From JAIVJZ01 sp036386515 (lineage in GTDB: Bacteria; Acidobacteriota; Blastocatellia; Pyrinomonadales; Pyrinomonadaceae), in contig DASVVO010000039.1 of NCBI GenBank assembly GCA_036386515.1, positions 29,217 through 93,216 of the forward strand: a stretch of 64,000 nucleotides of DNA, written 5' to 3'. The notes below the pieces were generated by a model. That model made no database searches. It worked only from the letters and a program-made list of their open reading frames with translations, and was not told where the DNA came from. This document shows, one piece after another, positions 33,993 to 41,510 of the stretch; position 1 is the stretch's first letter, and each line of letters begins with the position of its first letter. The translations under genes and the position numbers were made by a program.

Positions 33993-34865
33993 ATGTCAAC
34001 TGAAGCAACACCCGTTCAATCTTTTCAAGTGGGCAACGCCTCGTTCGGCGACGGACGTTTGACGATCATCGCCGGGCCGTGCGTGATCGAATCGCCGGAG
34101 CACGCTTTGATGATGGCGCGCGAGTGCGCGCGGAGGGCGCGCGCGGCCGGGCTGGATTACGTGTTCAAGGCATCTTACGACAAGGCCAACCGCACCTCGC
34201 ACGAGAGTTTTCGCGGGCGCGGAATGCAGGAAGGTTTGGACGTATTGCGGCGCGTGAAGGAAGAGGTTGGCGTGCCGGTGTTGACGGACATTCACGACGT
34301 GTCGCAGGTGGAGCCGGTGGCGGCCGTCGCCGACGTGTTGCAGATTCCGGCCTTCCTCTCAAGACAGACGGACTTGATCGTCGCGGCGGCGCGCACGGGG
34401 CGCGTCGTGAACGTGAAGAAGGGACAGTTTCTCGCGCCGTCGGATGCGCGCAACATCGTGCGCAAGGCGCGCGCCGAAGGCTGCGAGCGGCTGCTGCTCA
34501 CGGAGCGCGGCGTCTCCTTCGGCTACGGCAATCTCGTCGTTGACATGCGCTCGTTTCCCATCATGCGCTCGTTCGGCGCGCCCGTCGTCTTCGACGTGAC
34601 GCACTCGTTGCAACTGCCGGGCGGCCTCGGTCATGCAACGGGCGGGCAGTCGGAGTACATCGAACCGCTCGCGCGCGCCGGGGTGGCCTGCGGCGTGGAC
34701 GCGGTTTTCATGGAAGTACACGAGGAGCCTTCGCGCGCCCTCTCCGACGGGCCGAACGCGCTGCCGCTCGCGCGGCTCGAACCGCTCCTGCACATGCTGC
34801 GCGACCTACACCAACTCGTCCGGCCGACGGCCGCCACGGAACATCACACACGCGCTCAGGTATGA
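33993..34865 (+). CDS. kdsA: 3-deoxy-8-phosphooctulonate synthase
   Basis: 290 residues. KdsA condenses phosphoenolpyruvate with arabinose-5-phosphate to Kdo-8-phosphate. Conserved: IAGPCVIESPEHAL, FKASYDKANRTSHESFRG, VLTDIHDVSQ, FLSRQTDLIVAAA, VNVKKGQFLAP, TERGVSFGYGNLVVDMRS, VFDVTHSLQLPGG, MEVHEEPSRALSDGPNAL. The cysteine in AGPCVIES is at the metal-ligand position of the metal-dependent subclass. The stop overlaps the ATG of the next gene, so kdsA, the pseudo-M1 gene and kdsC are one transcription unit. Confidence 0.97.
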   Translation: MSTEATPVQSFQVGNASFGDGRLTIIAGPCVIESPEHALMMARECARRARAAGLDYVFKASYDKANRTSHESFRGRGMQEGLDVLRRVKEEVGVPVLTDIHDVSQVEPVAAVADVLQIPAFLSRQTDLIVAAARTGRVVNVKKGQFLAPSDARNIVRKARAEGCERLLLTERGVSFGYGNLVVDMRSFPIMRSFGAPVVFDVTHSLQLPGGLGHATGGQSEYIEPLARAGVACGVDAVFMEVHEEPSRALSDGPNALPLARLEPLLHMLRDLHQLVRPTAATEHHTRAQV

Positions 34866-37177
34866 ACAATCTTCGTCCCTTCAAACTCGCTCTCGTCTTC
34901 ACGCTGCTGTTGACCTCGACCGGCGCACGCGCGCAGGAAGAAGCGCGCGCCGTGTGGCAGGTGACGCGCTTCGACGTGACCGCCACGCTGCCCGCTCCGG
35001 CCGCCGCCGACCGCTCGCTCACGGCGCGCGCGCTCATCTCGGCGCGCAACGTCGGCGCGGGCGCGGGGCGCAGTTTGACCGTGCGCCTCAACGCGGCGGC
35101 CGAGATCAAATCGGCGACGGTGGGCGATGCGTCCGCGCAGTATTTCGCGCGGGCGGAGGCGCGCACGGGATTGCAGCAGGTGTCCGTGACGCTCGCCGCG
35201 CCCGTCCCGCCCGGTTCCGCCGTCAACCTCGCGCTCGATTATCGCCTGCCCGTCGCCGCGAACACGGGGCTGGCGGCCATCTCGCCCGAAGGCGCGCAGT
35301 TTCTTCCGCTCTCCGGCTGGTACCCGTCGCCCAACTCGCAGTTTGCCGCGCGCGGGGCTGACAACGCCCCCGTGCGCCTCACGGTCAACGGGGCGGGCGC
35401 AGATACCGTGCTCGCTTCCGGCGTCGCCACGGGCGCAACCTTTGAACAAAAACTTTCGGCGCAGCCGTTTTTTCTGACCGGCCGGTGGGACGCCGTCGAG
35501 GGCGCGGGCGGCGCGAGCGGCGCAAGCGGCGTGACGGCCTACCTGCCGCGCGGCGCGACCGCCGACGAACGCAAACGCGCCGAAACGCTCATCGCGCTCG
35601 CCGCCTCCGCGCGCGGTTTTTATGCCGGGCTGTTCGGCGCGCTGCCGGAAACTCCGATCCGGCTCGTCGCCGTCACACGCGGCGCGGGCTTCGATCTCGG
35701 CGGCACGATCCTGCTCGACACGGCCGCCTTTCGTCGCGCCAAGGTGGACGCCTTGACGGCGCAACACGTCGGCGAGGCGGTCGCGCGCATGCATCTCGGC
35801 GGCGCGACGCCCGTGCGCGGCGAAGGGGCGGGCGTCGTGCGCGAAGGTCTCGCGCGCTATCTCGCCACGCTCTTTCTGGAAAAGGAGTTCGGGCGCGAGG
35901 CCGCCGACGCCGAACGGCTGCGCCAGCGCATCGCCTACGCGGCCGTGGCGCGCCGCGACGCCCCGCTCGCCATCACCACGCCGCTCGAACCGACCTACTA
36001 CCTCTCCGTCGCCAACAAGGGCGCGATGATCTGGCGGCTCGCGGATCGCACGCTCGGCCGTGAAGCCTTTCTCACGCTGCTGCGCGAACAACTTCAAAAG
36101 AATCGTGAGGGCGAACTCACGCTCGCCGTCCTGCGCGCCGCGTTCAACGCGGCGGGCGGCGCAACTTTGAAGCCCGCGCTCGACGCCGGTTTCGAGCAGC
36201 CGACCGAACTCGACCTCCTGATCGGTTTGCCGCAACAGCGCGGCGGCGAGTGGGTGTCCGCGCTCAGGAACACCGGGGCGATTGACACGGCCGTCACCGC
36301 CGTCGCCGTCACGGACGGCGGCGAGCGCGTCGTGTCGCAGGCCGTCATCCCCGCGCGCGACTTCGCCGACGTGCGTTTCAAGACCGCTGCGCGCATCGTC
36401 CGCGTCGAAGTTGACCCGGATAAAATCTATCCTCAACTCGACTACGCGAACGACGCCGCGCCGCGCGCCCCCGCGCTCGAAGAATCACTCGAAGACGCCA
36501 CGCGCCTGCTCGCCGCCGGGCAACACGCGCAGACGGAAACCATCGCCCGCGAGATGCTCGCCCGCGCGCCGCTCATGCAGGACGCGCGCATCCTGCTCGC
36601 CCGCGCCCTCCTCGAACAGAACAAACTTCCCGACGCCGAACGCGAATTTCGCGCCGCCCTCGACGACCGCCTGCCGCTGCCCGCCACGCTCGCCTGGGCG
36701 CACATCGGACTCGGCGAAATCGCCCTGCGCCGGAATCAGGCGGCCGAGGCCGCGCGATTTTTCAACGAGGCCGTGCGCGCCGAAGGCGGTTACGCGCCCA
36801 CGCTCGCCGCGCGCGCCGCGCGCCTGAGAGCGGAGAGCGCGCCCGTGATCGACGAGGCGGTGCGCGCCGCCGTGACGCAGTTCGATCAGGCAATTCGCGG
36901 CGGCCGCAAGGCCGATCTCGACGCGCTCCTGATGCCCGGCGAACTCGCCTCGTTCACCAAAGGCATCGTCAGCAGCCAGCCGGAACAGTGGCAGACGAAA
37001 CTGCTGCGCACCGAATCGCTCGGCTCGGATCGCTTCGCCGCAGACGTTCTCATCACGGCCAAGACGCTCGGCGGCCGCGAGCAGTCGGGCACGGCCGTGC
37101 TCGTCTTCGCGCGCAGCGGTAGTACCGGCGGCGCGGCGATGCGGCTCGTGGACGTTCCCATTTTCGAGGTGCGTTGA
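34862..37177 (+). CDS. Exported M1-peptidase-like protein with TPRs and degenerate active site
   Basis: 771 residues with a signal peptide (LALVFTLLLTSTGARAQ). The N-terminal beta domain (VTRFDVTATLPAPAA) and a following region resemble M1/gluzincin peptidases. At the site of HExxH it reads HVGEAV, although REGLARYL fits the downstream Glu motif. The zinc site is therefore probably lost. Residues about 540-640 form TPR repeats (AREMLARAPLMQDARILLARALLEQNKLPDAEREFRAAL). The C-terminal 100 residues are an unknown domain. Sandwiched between kdsA and kdsC with ATGA overlap, it may serve envelope assembly; that is inference. Confidence 0.65.
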   Translation: MNNLRPFKLALVFTLLLTSTGARAQEEARAVWQVTRFDVTATLPAPAAADRSLTARALISARNVGAGAGRSLTVRLNAAAEIKSATVGDASAQYFARAEARTGLQQVSVTLAAPVPPGSAVNLALDYRLPVAANTGLAAISPEGAQFLPLSGWYPSPNSQFAARGADNAPVRLTVNGAGADTVLASGVATGATFEQKLSAQPFFLTGRWDAVEGAGGASGASGVTAYLPRGATADERKRAETLIALAASARGFYAGLFGALPETPIRLVAVTRGAGFDLGGTILLDTAAFRRAKVDALTAQHVGEAVARMHLGGATPVRGEGAGVVREGLARYLATLFLEKEFGREAADAERLRQRIAYAAVARRDAPLAITTPLEPTYYLSVANKGAMIWRLADRTLGREAFLTLLREQLQKNREGELTLAVLRAAFNAAGGATLKPALDAGFEQPTELDLLIGLPQQRGGEWVSALRNTGAIDTAVTAVAVTDGGERVVSQAVIPARDFADVRFKTAARIVRVEVDPDKIYPQLDYANDAAPRAPALEESLEDATRLLAAGQHAQTETIAREMLARAPLMQDARILLARALLEQNKLPDAEREFRAALDDRLPLPATLAWAHIGLGEIALRRNQAAEAARFFNEAVRAEGGYAPTLAARAARLRAESAPVIDEAVRAAVTQFDQAIRGGRKADLDALLMPGELASFTKGIVSSQPEQWQTKLLRTESLGSDRFAADVLITAKTLGGREQSGTAVLVFARSGSTGGAAMRLVDVPIFEVR

Positions 37178-37199
37178 AGCATTGGAGAGGCGAGATAAG

Positions 37200-37730
37200 A
37201 TGAACGTCGAACAACGCGCCGCGCGCGTCAAACTGTTGTTGCTCGATTGCGACGGAGTGCTCACCGACGGGCGCATCACGCTCCTTGAAAACGGCGACGA
37301 GGAGAAGAGTTTCCACACGCGCGACGGGCACGGCCTCGTGCTCCTGCATCGCGCCGGGTTGCAGTCAGGCATCATCTCCGGCCGCACCTCGTCCGCCGTC
37401 GAACGCCGCGCGCGCGATCTCGGCATCACCTACGTGCGGCAGGGCACCTGGGACAAGATCAAAGATTTCACGGAGGTGTTGACCGCCGCCGGGGTCGAAG
37501 CCTCGGAGGCGGCCTACGTCGGCGACGACGTGACGGACATTCCTCTGATGCGCCGCTCGGGCTTCGGCGTCGCCGTCGCCGACGCGACCGCCGACACGCT
37601 CGCCGCCGCGCATTACACGACCGCTCTGCCCGGAGGCTTCGGCGCAGTCCGCGAAGTCTGCGAACTGATCCTCAAAGCTCAAGGCCGTTGGCCTGAACTC
37701 ATGCAGAGATATACGGGAGGTGATAGGTGA
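37200..37730 (+). CDS. kdsC: Kdo-8-phosphate phosphatase (HAD family)
   Basis: 176 residues. Motif I is LLDCDGVLTDG, motif II around GLQSGIISGRTS, the Lys in WDKIKDF and motif IV AYVGDDVTDIPLMRRSG: a C0-type HAD phosphatase of the KdsC family. It hydrolyses Kdo-8-P to Kdo. ATG 37200 is chosen over TTG 37182. It lies 22 bp after the pseudo-M1 gene. Its last codons and TGA stop lie inside the left arm of inverted repeat M. Confidence 0.93.
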   Translation: MNVEQRAARVKLLLLDCDGVLTDGRITLLENGDEEKSFHTRDGHGLVLLHRAGLQSGIISGRTSSAVERRARDLGITYVRQGTWDKIKDFTEVLTAAGVEASEAAYVGDDVTDIPLMRRSGFGVAVADATADTLAAAHYTTALPGGFGAVREVCELILKAQGRWPELMQRYTGGDR

Positions 37731-37803
37731 TAAGTGATGGGTGATGAGTTAAAGCAAAAACAATTGTCTTTAACTCATCACCCATCACTTATCACCTATC
37801 ACT
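37719..37803. repeat. Heptad inverted repeat M, 36-bp arms
   Basis: Arms 37719-37754 and 37768-37803 differ at only one of 36 positions; the loop is 13 nt. Words are GGTGATA, GGTGATA, AGTGATG, GGTGATG. TTTAACT is at 37769-37775. The left arm includes the last four codons of kdsC. Confidence 0.95.
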
Positions 37804-37823
37804 TTTTCACGAAGGGAAAAATA

Positions 37824-38204
37824 ATGACCGTTGAGCGACCGGCAATTTTATACGTCGAAGACACGCAGGACACGCGTTTTCTGGTGGAGTGGAGTTTGAA
37901 ACAGGAGGGCTTCGACGTGACCGCCGTGCAGACCGCGGACGAAGGATTGACGCACGCGCGCGCAAATTCTTACGCGCTGATTCTTCTCGACATCGGCCTC
38001 ACCGACATGGACGGCCTCGCCCTCTGCCGCGAGATTCGCGAGTTCAACCTGCACACGCCGATCCTCTTCTTCACCGCCTACGCCTCGCTCCTCGACCACG
38101 AGGAGGCGAAGCGTGCGGGCGCGCAAGGGTGCCTGCGTAAACCCGAAGACACCACCCGCCTCGTTCCCGCCATCCGCACGTTGATCGGGCAGACCGAAGG
38201 GTAG
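37824..38204 (+). CDS. Single-domain response regulator
   Basis: 126 residues: only a receiver domain. LYVEDTQDTRFL has the acidic pocket, LILLDIGLTDMDG the phospho-acceptor Asp, LFFTAYAS the Thr switch and LRKPED the Lys. ATG 37824 follows AAGGGA. CheY-like single receivers relay phosphate to other proteins. The kinase partner is not adjacent. Confidence 0.9.
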   Translation: MTVERPAILYVEDTQDTRFLVEWSLKQEGFDVTAVQTADEGLTHARANSYALILLDIGLTDMDGLALCREIREFNLHTPILFFTAYASLLDHEEAKRAGAQGCLRKPEDTTRLVPAIRTLIGQTEG

Positions 38205-38250
38205 ACCGCGCGCGCCGCCCGCGCGAGTCGCCGACAGGCGCGCGCCTCTC

Positions 38251-38322
38251 CGCAGCAAGCGATTCGCCGTCATACGCAGCGAGCGAGTCGCCGTCATACG
38301 CGGCAAGCGATTCGCCGTCATG
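38251..38322. repeat. Three tandem 24-bp repeats after the LysR gene
   Basis: Three consecutive copies related to CGCAGCAAGCGATTCGCCGTCATA (split here as CGCAGCAAGCGA and TTCGCCGTCATA), with three to four base changes between copies. They lie between the converging receiver and LysR genes and have no inverted partner. Period 24 is different from the heptad repeats. Confidence 0.85.
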
Positions 38323-38328
38323 CTCCGG

Positions 38329-39294
38329 TCAACGTTTCTTCGGCTTCGCTTTAAGTTTGCGCGCGGTGCGCGTGCGTTGTTTGCGCGGTTTGTTCGCCTC
38401 GGTCTCGGCGGCGAAATTCGCGCGGCAGAGATTGACGAAGGTTTGCGTCACGGGCGATTGATAGCCGCCGGAGAGTTGTGCGAAACCGAGTTCCGAATTG
38501 ATCTGCGCGCCCTCGATCCACCAGCGCACGAGCCGTCCCGCGGCGATCTCCTCAGCCGCCGAACGCACCGGCACGATGCCGACGCCCATCCCCGATTCAA
38601 CCATTCGCTTGATCGAAGTCAAACGGCTCAGTTCCATCGCCACGACCGGGTGCAAGCCCGCCTCGGCGAAGAATTCGTCGATCAAGCGACGCGTGTTGCC
38701 GCCGCGTTCGCCGAGGATCAATTTCTGCCCCGCCAACTCGAAAGCACTGATGACGCGCTTGTGCGCGAGCGGGTGAGCGGGATGCGCAATCGCGATCAAC
38801 TCGTCCTTCAGCAGCAACTCCGTCTGCACGCCGCGCGCCTCCACCGGCAGCGAAATGAAAGCGATGTCCAACTCGCCCGCCACGATCTGCCGCACGAGCG
38901 ACTCGCTCGTCCCCGACGTGACCGTCACCTCGACGTGCTCGCAGCGCGCCCGCAGTTCTTTCAAGATCAGCGGCAGTTGATCGGAACTGAACATCGCCGA
39001 CGCGCTGCCGAGACGCAGCCGCCCGTGCGCCGTGCCCGACAGTTCGGACAATTCGGCGAGCGCGGAGTCGTGCTCGCGGAGGATGCGGCGGGCGCGTTCG
39101 AGCAGGAGTTCTCCGGCGTGCGTGAGCACGCAGCGGCGGGGCGTGCGGACGAACAGGAGCGTGCCCGTTTCGAGTTCGAGTTGGCGAATCTGCATGCTGA
39201 TGGCTGCCTGCGTGACGTGGACGCGCGCGGCGGCGGCCGTGAACGTGCCCGTCTCGGCAATGGCCGCCAAAGCTCTGAGCTGTCTGATCTCCAT
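38329..39294 (-). CDS. LysR-family transcriptional regulator
   Basis: 321 residues: the HTH domain at 1-60 (QLRALAAIAETGTFTAAAARVHVTQAAISMQIRQLE) and the substrate-binding domain from about 90 to 300. The C-terminus carries a very basic tail (KAKPKKR). It is divergent from the amino-sugar kinase gene, with 114 bp between them. LysR regulators usually control the divergent gene, so it may govern the peptidoglycan-sugar cluster; the effector is unknown. Confidence 0.93.
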   Translation of the reverse strand: MEIRQLRALAAIAETGTFTAAAARVHVTQAAISMQIRQLELETGTLLFVRTPRRCVLTHAGELLLERARRILREHDSALAELSELSGTAHGRLRLGSASAMFSSDQLPLILKELRARCEHVEVTVTSGTSESLVRQIVAGELDIAFISLPVEARGVQTELLLKDELIAIAHPAHPLAHKRVISAFELAGQKLILGERGGNTRRLIDEFFAEAGLHPVVAMELSRLTSIKRMVESGMGVGIVPVRSAAEEIAAGRLVRWWIEGAQINSELGFAQLSGGYQSPVTQTFVNLCRANFAAETEANKPRKQRTRTARKLKAKPKKR

Positions 39295-39315
39295 TGGGAA
39301 ACCTCTCTATCAGGA

Positions 39316-39326
39316 TTGATTATCAA
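39316..39326. promoter_or_regulatory. Palindrome in the LysR/kinase divergent region
   Basis: TTGATTATCAA is a perfect odd palindrome (TTGAT-T-ATCAA) lying 22 bp upstream of the LysR start. It is a plausible operator half of a LysR binding region. Confidence 0.35.
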
Positions 39327-39344
39327 GCAGATAAAATCTTTTAG

Positions 39345-39374
39345 TTTCCATTATATGTCAACTATTTTTACAAT
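39345..39374 (+). promoter_or_regulatory. Promoter of the amino-sugar kinase gene
   Basis: TTTCCA (39345-39350), 18-nt spacer, TACAAT (39369-39374). About 30 nt downstream lies the GTG start with a strong GGGGAGG ribosome site. Confidence 0.45.
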
Positions 39375-39408
39375 CCGGCCATCATAGCCGGTAGGGGAGG
39401 GCGTCCGC

Positions 39409-40434
39409 GTGAGAAGTCCCGTCCCCGAACACACGATGAAGTCCAGACGCGAACCCACAAACCTTTCCCATGCGCCCAGAGACCTGCACGCGCCGCTCAT
39501 CGTGCTCGGCGTGGACGGCGGCGGCACGAAGACTCAAGCCATTATCACGGACGAAGAAGGCCGGACGCTCGGCGAAGGGCTGGCGGGGCCTTCCAACCCC
39601 CTGCGCGTCGGCGTGCGCAACGCGGCGGCGGCGGTGCGCGAGGCCGTCGAGCGCGCGTGTGCCGCGGCGGACGTGCGCCGCACCGACATCGCTTCGGCGC
39701 AAATCGGACTGGCGGGAGTGCGCCGCTCAGACTTGAAAGAGCACATGGCCGACGCACTCCGCGGCGCGCTCGGCATCGCTTCGCTCGAAGTCGTGACGGA
39801 CGCCGACATCGCGCTCTACGGCGCGACCGGCGGCAAGCCGGGTCTGGTTTTGATCGCGGGCACGGGTTCGATCTGTTGCGGGAAGAACGCGCGTCGCAAG
39901 CACGTGTGCGCCGGGGGATGGGGGCCTTTGGCGGGCGACGAGGGCAGCGGTTCGTGGATCGCGCGCCGCGCTTTACAAGCGGTCGCACAGGCGACGGACG
40001 GGCGCGGCGCGGCGACCAGCCTTGACGAGGCCGCCTGCCAGTATTTCAACGTGGCGACGCCGGACGATCTCTCGCTCGCCATCTACGCGGCGAGCATGAC
40101 CAACGAGCGCATCGCGGGTTTCGCCCGCCACGTCATCGAAGCGGCCGCGACGGGGAGCGACGCGGTGGCGGGCGGCATCGTGACGGACGCGGGGCGCGAG
40201 TTGGCCGTCGCCGCATGTACCGTGATCCGAAATTTGCGGATGGAGCGCGAGAGTTTTCAGGTCGCCTACGTGGGCGGGGTGTTCAGCGCGGGCGAACTCG
40301 TGCTCGCCCCCTTGCGCGCGGGCATCAAACGCCTCGCGCCCCAGGCCTTTCTCGCGCCGCCCAAACTCTCGCCCGCCGTCGCCGCCGCCGCGATGGCGCG
40401 CGAACAGATGCGCCGCCTCGCGCTCGCCGGGTGA
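39409..40434 (+). CDS. BadF/BadG-type N-acetylhexosamine kinase (NagK/MurK-like)
   Basis: 341 residues. VLGVDGGGTKTQAIITDEEG is the phosphate-1 motif of the actin-like ATPase fold; LIAGTGSICCGKN and GWGPLAGDEGSGSWIARRAL are the phosphate-2 and adenosine motifs typical of GlcNAc/MurNAc kinases. Members phosphorylate GlcNAc and MurNAc; with murQ next downstream, a MurNAc 6-kinase role is likely. GTG 39409 is favoured because GGGGAGG lies 7-8 nt upstream; an ATG at 39436 is possible. It probably starts the salvage operon. Confidence 0.85.
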   Translation: MRSPVPEHTMKSRREPTNLSHAPRDLHAPLIVLGVDGGGTKTQAIITDEEGRTLGEGLAGPSNPLRVGVRNAAAAVREAVERACAAADVRRTDIASAQIGLAGVRRSDLKEHMADALRGALGIASLEVVTDADIALYGATGGKPGLVLIAGTGSICCGKNARRKHVCAGGWGPLAGDEGSGSWIARRALQAVAQATDGRGAATSLDEAACQYFNVATPDDLSLAIYAASMTNERIAGFARHVIEAAATGSDAVAGGIVTDAGRELAVAACTVIRNLRMERESFQVAYVGGVFSAGELVLAPLRAGIKRLAPQAFLAPPKLSPAVAAAAMAREQMRRLALAG

Positions 40435-40448
40435 GATTCAGATTTGGA

Positions 40449-40537
40449 GTTTCAAGTTTCAAGTTTCAAGACTGAGCTTGTTCGGTCTTTAACTTGAAAT
40501 TTGAAACTTGAAACCTGAAACTTGAGACTTAAAACTT
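40449..40537. repeat. Heptad inverted repeat N running into the murQ start
   Basis: The left arm 40449-40470 (TTTCAAG words) pairs with 40493-40514, one mismatch in 22. The right-hand heptads continue (CCTGAAA, CTTGAGA, CTTAAAA) without a break to the murQ ATG. The 22-nt loop resembles that of repeat F. TTTAACT lies at 40488-40494. Confidence 0.9.
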
Positions 40538-41455
40538 ATGGAAGAACTTCCCGTCACCGAACAGGAGAACCCGCGCACGGCGGGCATCGGCGCGCTCGGC
40601 GCGGCGGAGATCGTGCGTTTGATGAACGAAGAGGACGCGCTGGTGGCGTTGGCCGTGGGGCGCGTGGGGGCGGAAGTGGCGCGGGCGGTGGAGGGCATCG
40701 TGGAGCGTCTGCGCGGCGGCGGCCGACTGTTCTACGTGGGCACGGGCACGTCTGGTCGGCTCGGCGTGCTCGACGCGGCGGAATGCCCGCCGACGTTCGG
40801 CGTCTCGCCGGAGTTGGTGCAGGGAATTATCGCGGGCGGCTACGAGGCCTGCCATCGCGCGGTGGAAGCCTCGGAGGACGACCGCGAGGCGGGCGCGCGC
40901 GACCTCGACGCGCGCGGCGTCTCGGGCAAAGACGCGGTCGTCGGCATCGCCGCCTCGGGGCGCACGCCTTACACGCTCGGCGCGGTCGAACACGCGCGCT
41001 CGCTCGGCGCGTTCACGGCGGGCGTCGCATGCGTGCCGGAGTCGCCGCTCACGCGCGCGGTCGAGGTGGCGATCGTGCCTGTGGTGGGGGCGGAAGTGAT
41101 TGCGGGTTCGACCCGTCTCAAGGCGGGCACGGCGCAGAAGATGACGCTCAACATGCTCTCGACGGCGACCATGATCCGGCTCGGCTACGTCAGCGGCAAC
41201 CGCATGACGAACGTGTCGGCGCGCAATGAAAAATTGCGCGCCCGCGCCCGGCGTATCTTTCAGGCGGAGACGGGACTCGACGAGGCAAGCGCGCGCGCGG
41301 CCTTCGCGGCGGCCGGAGACAACCTGCCGACCGCGCTCGTGATGCAGCGCACGGGGCGCACGCGCGCGGAGGCCGAAAGCGCGCTCGCCGCTCGCGGTGG
41401 CGTCGTGCGGGCGGCCGTCGAACAACTGTTACAAAGCGGCGGGCATTTGTCGTAG
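40538..41455 (+). CDS. murQ: N-acetylmuramic acid 6-phosphate etherase
   Basis: 305 residues, SIS-domain enzyme that removes lactate from MurNAc-6P to give GlcNAc-6P. RLFYVGTGTSGRLGVLDAAECPPTFG is the hallmark; VVGIAASGRTPYTLGAV, AGSTRLKAGTAQKMTLNMLST and SGNRMTNVSARN are also typical. No Shine-Dalgarno sequence: 7-bp repeats run up to the ATG. The preceding kinase gene would supply its substrate. Confidence 0.97.
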   Translation: MEELPVTEQENPRTAGIGALGAAEIVRLMNEEDALVALAVGRVGAEVARAVEGIVERLRGGGRLFYVGTGTSGRLGVLDAAECPPTFGVSPELVQGIIAGGYEACHRAVEASEDDREAGARDLDARGVSGKDAVVGIAASGRTPYTLGAVEHARSLGAFTAGVACVPESPLTRAVEVAIVPVVGAEVIAGSTRLKAGTAQKMTLNMLSTATMIRLGYVSGNRMTNVSARNEKLRARARRIFQAETGLDEASARAAFAAAGDNLPTALVMQRTGRTRAEAESALAARGGVVRAAVEQLLQSGGHLS

Positions 41456-41510
41456 AATCAGTTTATCTACTAGCTCTGAAGCGCGAACTCGAAACGCCCC
41501 GGACGAAAAA

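Noticed and set aside
38251..38322. 24-bp repeats as a CRISPR array
   Set aside because: Direct tandem copies with no spacer between them.
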